From NCBI GenBank assembly GCA_964501945.1, contig CAZCTY010000021.1, positions 1 to 16,775 on the forward strand: a DNA stretch of 16,775 nt, given 5' to 3'. The stretch comes from 21-14-0-10-32-9 sp964501945 (GTDB lineage Archaea > Nanobdellota > Nanobdellia > Woesearchaeales > 21-14-0-10-32-9). Positions within the stretch are counted from its first letter, which is position 1. Every line of letters begins with the position of its first letter. This document shows, in pieces, positions 11,677-16,775 of this stretch. The position numbers and the translations under genes were made by a program. The notes beneath the pieces were generated by a model that searched no databases, was not told the origin of the DNA, and worked only from the letters and a program-made list of their open reading frames with translations.

Positions 11677-12666
11677 ATGAAAGAGATTGTTATGTTTTGT
11701 GAAGATGTTCTTTGTCGTGGTAGTGTGCCTTTTTTAAAAGAGAGTTATAATGTGTCTTATAGGGATTTTTCTCTTTTGTTATCAAAAGAAGGTGTTAGAC
11801 TTTTGGTTGCTAATTTTAAGGATTATTCAAATCTTAAAGTTTTAAAGTATTGGGTTTTTGATGGTGGTTGGATTTTAAAAAGCGAGCCTGTTGAGGTTAA
11901 ATGTGTTTTTGATAAGTTTCCTGGTGTTTGTAATAAGTCTAGGTTTATTAAAAAGGAGTTTTTGGATAATAATATTAAGGTGTTAAATCATCCTGATTTA
12001 GAGTTTTTGTTTAAAGATAAGTTTTTAACTTATGAAAAGTTTAATGATATCTCTCCCGCATCTATTTTGTTAAATGATTCTTTTGAGGATATTGTTAAAA
12101 AAATTCATTATTTGAGGAGTAAAAGATTGCATGATGATTTAGATTCGAACATTCTTTTTTTCAAGCCGCGTTTTGGTCATGGTGGGAAGGGCATAATTGT
12201 TATTTCTGGTAATGATTTTAGTTCTTTAAAAGACATTGAATTTAAAGAATATATTATGCAGCCTTTAATTAAAATTAAGTCTTTGCCTAATCGAGGCCTT
12301 CATGGTTTGTATGATTTGAGGTTTGTTATGGACTCTTCTAGGATTTGGGTTTGTTATGCTAGGGTACCTGAGAAGGGTTTTATTTCTAATGTTGGGGATA
12401 GTGTTGGTTTTGGTAATGAGGTTTTCTTAGAAGTTGGTTCTTTGAGTGAGGATTTTATTAGTTTTGGAAATGTTGTTAATAAAAAGCTTGATTCTTTTGG
12501 TATTAGGTTGTTTAGTTTAGATTTTGTCGTGGGTGAGAGTGGTAAGTTTTGGCTTATTGAGCTTAATGGTAAGCCTGGTCTTGTTTACAAGACTACTAGT
12601 TCTATTAGGCGTGCTGTTGAGACTCAAAAGGCTACTGTTGATGTTATTAAGCGTTTAGTGAATTGA
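11677..12666 (+). CDS. ATP-grasp (RimK/YheCD-like) ligase
   Basis: A 329-residue ATP-grasp protein, related to RimK/tubulin-tyrosine-ligase-like carboxylate-amine ligases. Residues 1-110 are the pre-ATP-grasp part, with FPGVCNKSRF (81-90) as the linker. The core shows FFKPRFGHGGKGI (161-173, Lys163 and Gly loop), YIMQPLI (192-198, adenine-contact strand), YDLRFVM (212-218), YARVPEKGFISNVGDSVGFG (228-247, phosphate/substrate loop), Asp282 in FSLDFVV and the metal ligands Glu295/Asn297 in LIELNGKPGL. All key residues are present; substrates cannot be inferred. The ATG at 11677 is preferred on promoter spacing over an in-frame ATG at 11656. It lies upstream of the GH15 gene but is separated by a T-tract and a new TATA box, so the two may be separately transcribed. 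Confidence 0.82.
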   Translation: MKEIVMFCEDVLCRGSVPFLKESYNVSYRDFSLLLSKEGVRLLVANFKDYSNLKVLKYWVFDGGWILKSEPVEVKCVFDKFPGVCNKSRFIKKEFLDNNIKVLNHPDLEFLFKDKFLTYEKFNDISPASILLNDSFEDIVKKIHYLRSKRLHDDLDSNILFFKPRFGHGGKGIIVISGNDFSSLKDIEFKEYIMQPLIKIKSLPNRGLHGLYDLRFVMDSSRIWVCYARVPEKGFISNVGDSVGFGNEVFLEVGSLSEDFISFGNVVNKKLDSFGIRLFSLDFVVGESGKFWLIELNGKPGLVYKTTSSIRRAVETQKATVDVIKRLVN

Positions 12667-12672
12667 TTTTGT

Positions 12673-12697
12673 GATTTTTTTAATTTATTTTTTTTAA
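12673..12697 (+). terminator. T-tracts after the ATP-grasp gene
   Basis: Two runs of seven to nine T separated by AATTTA follow the stop at 12666 by a few bases, a typical archaeal U-tract terminator arrangement before the next gene's own promoter. Confidence 0.45.
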
Positions 12698-12711
12698 GTA
12701 TTTCCCGTAAG

Positions 12712-12719
12712 TTTTATAA
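12712..12719 (+). promoter_or_regulatory. TATA box of the GH15 gene
   Basis: TTTTATAA centred about 27 bp before the ATG at 12743; predicts a leaderless transcript. Confidence 0.6.
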
Positions 12720-12742
12720 GTAAAGTCTTTTCTGTTTTTTTT

Positions 12743-14551
12743 ATGTTAAATCATGGTATTATTGGGAATTGTAAGACTTGTGCTCTAATTGATAAAGATA
12801 CTAGTGTTGATTGGTTTTGTTTTCCAAGTTTTGATAGTCCTAGTGTTTTTGGCAGGTTAATTGATGAAAATAAAGGTGGTTCTTTTAAGGTTGTGCCTGA
12901 TGGTGATTTTAATATTTCTCAGGAGTATGATGGTTTTTCTGCTGTTTTAACTACGACTTTCACGTCTAGACTTGCTAAGTTTAAAGTTGTTGATTTTTTT
13001 CCTCGTTATCGTAAGATTCTTCCTAATAAGCGTAGGGGTTTGTTTCGTCAAAATTGTTTGGTTCGTTTAGTTATTCCTATTCGTGGCAAGCCTAAAATAA
13101 AAGTGCTATATGATCCTAGGCCTGGTTATGCTCGTTTTAAGGTTAAAAATAGTATTAAAAATGGTTTGCTTGTTAGTAGTTCTGGGAAAGAGAGTGTTAA
13201 TTTATCATCTAATATTGATTTTAATTTTTTGCTTAATAAAGAATCTTTTGTTTTGGATAAGTCTTTGTTTTTTGCTGTGGGTGCGAGTGAATCTGATGAT
13301 TTTAATGTTTCTTATTTGAAGCGTTTGATGAGTTCTACTCTTAGTTATTGGAGGCGGTGGGTTGGTACTTTAAATCTTCCTGTTAAAAACGCTGAGGCTA
13401 TTATTCGTAGTGCTATTACTCTAAAGCTTTTAACTTATTCTGAGACTGGTGCTATTGTGGCTGCGCCTACGACGAGTATTCCTGAGGAGGTTGGGTCTGT
13501 TAGGACGTGGGATTATCGTTTTTGTTGGGTTCGTGATGCTGCGTTTACTGTTAGTGCTTTTAAGAAGATTGGTCGTGATTATGAGGCTAAAAAGCTCATT
13601 GAGTTTATGTTTGAGAATTCTGTTAAGAAAAATAAGCGTTTGCAATTAATGTATGGTATTAGGGGCGAGACTAAATTAACTGAGCGTTTTTTGAATCATC
13701 TTGATGGTTTTCATGGTAGTAAGCCTGTTCGTGTTGGTAATGCTGCGTATAAGCAAAAGCAAAATGATATTTACGGTAGCTTGGTTGATTTGATTTATAT
13801 GTACTATGTTTTTTATGGTTATGAGGATAAATTGAAGAAGAAGCATTGGGATTTTTTGAAGTATTTGGTTAAGGAAATTAAAAATAATTGGCGTACTCCT
13901 GATCATGGTATTTGGGAGTTTCGTGGGCAAAAAAAGCATTTTGTTTACTCTAAGTTAATGTGTTATGTTGGTATGGATTTGGCTATGAAGACTGCTCAGC
14001 ATTTTAATAAGGCGTCTTATGCTGAGCGTTGGGCTTTGCTTCGGGATGAGATTAAAAGCGATATTTTAAAGCAGGGGTGGTGCGAGGAGGTTCGTGGTTT
14101 CACTATGTTTTATGGTTCTAAGGATTTTGATGCTTCTATTTTGAAGATGAGTTATCATGATTTTCTTGAGCATGATGATCCTAGGCTCATTAACACTATT
14201 TTAATGATTAATAAGCGTCTTCGCTCAGGCCCTTTGGTTCATCGTTATAAGATCGAGGATGATTTTGGTAAGTCTCATAGTACTTTTACTATTTGTTCTT
14301 TTTGGTTGGTTGATGCTCTCTACAAGATTGGTGAAGAAAAGCAAGCGAGGGAGATGTATGATGAACTTCGTCGTTGTAGTAATCCTCTTGGTCTTTATGC
14401 TGAGGATTTAACAGTTAAAGATAAGCAGAATATTGGTAATTTTCCTCAAGCATATACGCATATCGCGTTAATTAGTTCTTCTCTTTTATTGAGTGAGTGG
14501 AATACTCATCGTATGAAACCTACGCGTAAGAGCAAAAAATTGGTTAGGTAA
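12743..14551 (+). CDS. GH15 glucoamylase/trehalase-like glycoside hydrolase
   Basis: A 602-residue, full-length prokaryotic-type GH15 protein: an N-terminal super-beta-sandwich (about 1-200) joined to an (alpha/alpha)6 barrel (about 210-590). It removes glucose from non-reducing ends of alpha-glucans or hydrolyses trehalose with inversion. Signature segments: GIIGNCKTCALIDKDTSVDW (5-24), FDSPSVFGRLID (30-41), TTSIPEEVGSVRTWDYRFCW (243-262) and VRDAAFT, then GIWEFRG (389-395, general acid Glu392), HFVYSKLMCYVGMDLA (399-414), LYAEDL (551-556, likely general base Glu554) and GNFPQAYTHIALI (565-577). No signal peptide, so it is cytoplasmic and would act on an internal glucan or trehalose. It has its own leaderless promoter and converges with the glycosyltransferase pair. 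Glucoamylase and trehalase activities cannot be separated by sight. Confidence 0.93.
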   Translation: MLNHGIIGNCKTCALIDKDTSVDWFCFPSFDSPSVFGRLIDENKGGSFKVVPDGDFNISQEYDGFSAVLTTTFTSRLAKFKVVDFFPRYRKILPNKRRGLFRQNCLVRLVIPIRGKPKIKVLYDPRPGYARFKVKNSIKNGLLVSSSGKESVNLSSNIDFNFLLNKESFVLDKSLFFAVGASESDDFNVSYLKRLMSSTLSYWRRWVGTLNLPVKNAEAIIRSAITLKLLTYSETGAIVAAPTTSIPEEVGSVRTWDYRFCWVRDAAFTVSAFKKIGRDYEAKKLIEFMFENSVKKNKRLQLMYGIRGETKLTERFLNHLDGFHGSKPVRVGNAAYKQKQNDIYGSLVDLIYMYYVFYGYEDKLKKKHWDFLKYLVKEIKNNWRTPDHGIWEFRGQKKHFVYSKLMCYVGMDLAMKTAQHFNKASYAERWALLRDEIKSDILKQGWCEEVRGFTMFYGSKDFDASILKMSYHDFLEHDDPRLINTILMINKRLRSGPLVHRYKIEDDFGKSHSTFTICSFWLVDALYKIGEEKQAREMYDELRRCSNPLGLYAEDLTVKDKQNIGNFPQAYTHIALISSSLLLSEWNTHRMKPTRKSKKLVR

Positions 14552-14564
14552 CAGCGTTCTATGT

Positions 14565-15707
14565 TCATAGGTGTTTTTTTATTTCTTTGTAGTGTTCATT
14601 AAAATCTCTTGCAGAGTTTCTTGCACGCTTTGCTATTTTTTCAAAGTTTATATTGCTTTTTTCTAATTTCTCTATATACTCTATTATAGAATCCTTCTCA
14701 AAATCAATTATAAATCCATTCTCACCATGTATTATTTGCTCTCGCATCCCAGAATCAGCACTATGAATAATGCATATCTTCCCCATAGCCATAGCCTCTG
14801 TTAGCGCCAAACACCACGGCTCATATATTGATGGGAACACACAATACTTAACCTTCCTCATCCCCTCAATCAATTCATCTTTTTGCAAATTACCCCTCAT
14901 AACCACCAAACCCTGTCTTTCCATAAACTCAAAATCTCGCCTCAAGCCTCCAAAGCCTCCTGCTAGTATCAAAGGGTTTTCTTTATACTTGAAAGCATTT
15001 TTCTCCATGTCTTTTAGTATGAAAAACAATCCTTTTTGTATATCTAATCTTCCAAAAAAAAGCCAACTAGGCTTACTCAGTTGAGGCGAATAGTTAAATA
15101 TTTCTTTATTTACACCTAGTAACGTAACATATACGCGTTTATCTTTGATTGCTTCAGCATAATGTTTCATCAAGTCCTCTTTGGTAAATTCTGAATTGCA
15201 TATAAACTCATCTGACGTTTTAACAGTCTTATATTCTTTTTGTGAATTTATTATTAATTGTTTTAGATACTGTATGTTTTTTTTAGTATCCTCATACCTT
15301 GTCGCTTTGTCTAGCAAGCCTCTATTTAATAAATGTATAAACATTGTTTTTATTATATTATTTTTTTTCAAAAATTCTTCATTTATATATATTTCAAATA
15401 TGAAATCTGGATATATTATCTTTTTGATTTTATTGTTTTTTTGTATTTTTTTCATATATTCTGTGATTTGGATTCGTGTATTTTCATCAGTGTCTTTATA
15501 ATACACTGGTGCATAAAATGTTATTACATTGTGTTCATAGAATTTTTCTTTTTTAGGTGGTTTTTTTTGTTTTTTTAGTTCTATATTTATTATTTTTGTC
15601 TTTCCTATATCCTGATGTTTTTTCAGTAACTCTCTACAGTATGTAGGTAGGCCCATATTGTCTTTTGGGTTTGTTAGGTTGTATGTTAATATTATTGTTA
15701 TATCCAT
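14565..15707 (-). CDS. GT4-type glycosyltransferase (intact copy)
   Basis: A 380-residue GT-B fold glycosyltransferase of family GT4 type. N-terminal acceptor domain about 1-205 begins MDITIILTYN and contains NMGLPTYCRELL (18-29), the usual Gly-rich loop. The C-terminal nucleotide-sugar domain opens with WLFFGRLDIQKGL (215-227), followed by ILAGGFG (247-253), YCVFPSIYEPWCLALTEAMAMG (288-309) with the intact EX7E pair Glu296/Glu304, and HGENGFIIDF. No membrane segment. Donor and acceptor are unknown. It lies 4 bp after a paralogous gene, so the two are one operon. Positions 14700-15060 differ in base composition from both ends of the gene, suggesting a mosaic history. Confidence 0.88.
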   Translation of the reverse strand: MDITIILTYNLTNPKDNMGLPTYCRELLKKHQDIGKTKIINIELKKQKKPPKKEKFYEHNVITFYAPVYYKDTDENTRIQITEYMKKIQKNNKIKKIIYPDFIFEIYINEEFLKKNNIIKTMFIHLLNRGLLDKATRYEDTKKNIQYLKQLIINSQKEYKTVKTSDEFICNSEFTKEDLMKHYAEAIKDKRVYVTLLGVNKEIFNYSPQLSKPSWLFFGRLDIQKGLFFILKDMEKNAFKYKENPLILAGGFGGLRRDFEFMERQGLVVMRGNLQKDELIEGMRKVKYCVFPSIYEPWCLALTEAMAMGKICIIHSADSGMREQIIHGENGFIIDFEKDSIIEYIEKLEKSNINFEKIAKRARNSARDFNEHYKEIKKHL

Positions 15708-15711
15708 TTTT

Positions 15712-16775
15712 TTATTGGATTAGTTTTTTTATGTCTTTTGCATGTATTGTTGTATCTTTTATTGTTTTTCTCGCATTTATTGTTATTTTTTCAAAATCTA
15801 TTTTGTTATTTTCTAGTTTTTCTATATACTCTAGTATGGATTCTTTTTCAAAATCTATTAAGAAACCGTTCTCTCCGTGTTTTATTTTTTCTTTGCTGTG
15901 TGAATTCTTATCGACTATACATATTTTTCCCATTGCCATTGCTCTATATAGGTTAATTGGCCAGAATTCTGTTTTTGAGGGGTGTATATAATATTTTATT
16001 TTTGCAAGTATTTGTCTTGTATCTTCGTCATTTAGTGGTTTTGTGTGTTTTATTTTTTCATCTTTTTTTAGTTTTTTTATATCTTCTTCTAATTCTCCTT
16101 CTCCTATAATGATTGGTTTTTCTTGTTGTTTCTTTTTTTGTTTTATATCCATTAATATTGGTTCTAAATTTTGTTCGTTATTTAATGGTCCTATATATGC
16201 CCATATTTTTCTGTTTGTTCTTGGTTTGTATTGCCAGAATCTTTTATTTATACCTTGGCCTGATATTATTATAAGTTTGTTTTTTGTCTCATTCTTGTAT
16301 CTGGTTTGTAGTGTTTTTTTCAAATAAGATGAGTAGCAAATATATTCACTTGCTGTTTTTATTGCTTTTTGTTCAAAAAAGGTTAAGTCTAGTAGTTCGT
16401 ACACTATATTTTCGTAGTTTAATTTTTCTTGTTTTGTTATTTTATCTAATAAATCTCTTAGTATTATTGTTATTATTAATGTTTTTTTTATGTTGTTTCT
16501 TTTTAAAAATTCATTGAATTCATTGTCTAGTAGGTTTTCGTGTTTGGTGTTTGGCGTTATTAGTCTTGTTTCTTCGTTTTTTTGTTTTAGTATTGTTTTT
16601 TTTAGTTCTCTTTTCAGTTCTTCTTGTGTTTGTATCTTTTTTGCATATATTGTGTTTATTTCATGTTCGTAAAATGTTTCTTTATTTTGTTTGGTTTCGC
16701 TTTTTGTCTCATCGTCTAGGTTTATTATTTTTAGGTTTTTTTGTGGTTGTATTTCTTTTAGTAATTCTTCAAAGT
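15712..16775 (-). CDS. GT4-type glycosyltransferase paralogue, 5' truncated
   Basis: The frame stays open from the window edge to the TAA at 15712, giving 353 visible residues; the real start is outside. Reading upstream of the internal GTG at 16404 gives sequence clearly homologous to the neighbour (FYEHEINTIYAKK against FYEHNVITFYAPV; FLKRNNIKKTLTI against FLKKNNIIKTMFI; RDLLDK against RGLLDK), so 16404 is not the start. The C-terminal domain has WAYIGPLNNEQNLEP, IIIGEGELEEDIKKL, then YYIHPSKTEFWPINLYRAMAMGK and KHGENGFLIDFEKESILEYIEKLE, almost identical in places to the downstream copy. In the EX7E motif the first Glu is kept (codon 15967-15969) but the second is Arg (codon 15943-15945), so catalysis may be altered or lost. 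The pair probably arose by tandem duplication. Confidence 0.85.
   Translation of the reverse strand, partial: FEELLKEIQPQKNLKIINLDDETKSETKQNKETFYEHEINTIYAKKIQTQEELKRELKKTILKQKNEETRLITPNTKHENLLDNEFNEFLKRNNIKKTLIITIILRDLLDKITKQEKLNYENIVYELLDLTFFEQKAIKTASEYICYSSYLKKTLQTRYKNETKNKLIIISGQGINKRFWQYKPRTNRKIWAYIGPLNNEQNLEPILMDIKQKKKQQEKPIIIGEGELEEDIKKLKKDEKIKHTKPLNDEDTRQILAKIKYYIHPSKTEFWPINLYRAMAMGKICIVDKNSHSKEKIKHGENGFLIDFEKESILEYIEKLENNKIDFEKITINARKTIKDTTIHAKDIKKLIQ

Noticed and set aside
13430..13939. Minus-strand frames (71 and 87 codons) inside the GH15 gene
   Set aside because: Antisense shadows of the catalytic domain; Ile/Asn/Thr-rich and without any motif.
16404..16404. GTG at 16402-16404 as the start of the upstream glycosyltransferase
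   Set aside because: The frame stays open to the window edge and the upstream translation aligns with the N-terminal region of the paralogue, so this is an internal valine codon.

Overview
The window reads as an AT-rich (roughly 30 % G+C by eye) archaeal genome fragment, most likely from a DPANN-type lineage such as Pacearchaeota or Woesearchaeota. The archaeal assignment rests on diagnostic genes: RNA polymerase subunit E' (Rpo7), an Spt4/RpoE''-like protein, ribosomal proteins S24e and S27ae, the wyosine enzyme Taw1, an Fcf1-like PIN protein and an archaeal FlaJ/TadC-type secretion operon. First genes of transcription units typically have a TATA box centred about 27-29 bp before the start codon (leaderless messages). 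The lineage is an inference from compact genes and gene content. A 100-N scaffold gap lies at 8839-8938.

Layout. (1) 116-259: a 47-residue tail-anchored membrane protein on +. (2) 4900 to 252, minus strand: a five-gene operon of winged-helix protein, coiled-coil protein, type II/IV secretion ATPase and two T2SSF-type membrane proteins, i.e. the cytoplasmic motor and inner-membrane platform of a type IV pilus-like machine; no pilin or prepilin peptidase is visible. (3) 5021-5095: a GC-rich, foldable segment with its own TATA box and T-tract, probably a small ncRNA. (4) 5515-5090: a small winged-helix-like protein behind palindromic promoter elements. (5) 7159-5590: an ATP-grasp ligase followed by a class I glutamine amidotransferase, with base composition opposite to the rest of the window and a hairpin/T-tract leader. 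(6) 7443-8030: a metallophosphoesterase. (7) 8530-8033: PduO-type cobalamin adenosyltransferase. (8) 8629-8796: a 56-bp tandem palindromic repeat that begins inside the 3' end of the S27ae gene. (9) 10499-8782: information-processing cluster PIN - Rpo7 - Spt4 - S24e - [gap] - S27ae. (10) 11586-10561: Taw1. (11) 11677-14551, plus strand: a second ATP-grasp protein, then a GH15 glucoamylase/trehalase-like enzyme. (12) 16775-14565, minus: two tandem paralogous GT4 glycosyltransferases, the upstream one running off the window.

The most interesting items are the 56-bp structured repeat array with apparent compensatory changes at the S27ae stop codon, the candidate ncRNA, the ATP-grasp/amidotransferase pair in a block of inverted strand asymmetry, an Spt4 homologue without its zinc-ribbon cysteines, and a glycosyltransferase paralogue pair in which one copy has lost part of the EX7E motif and the other looks compositionally mosaic.
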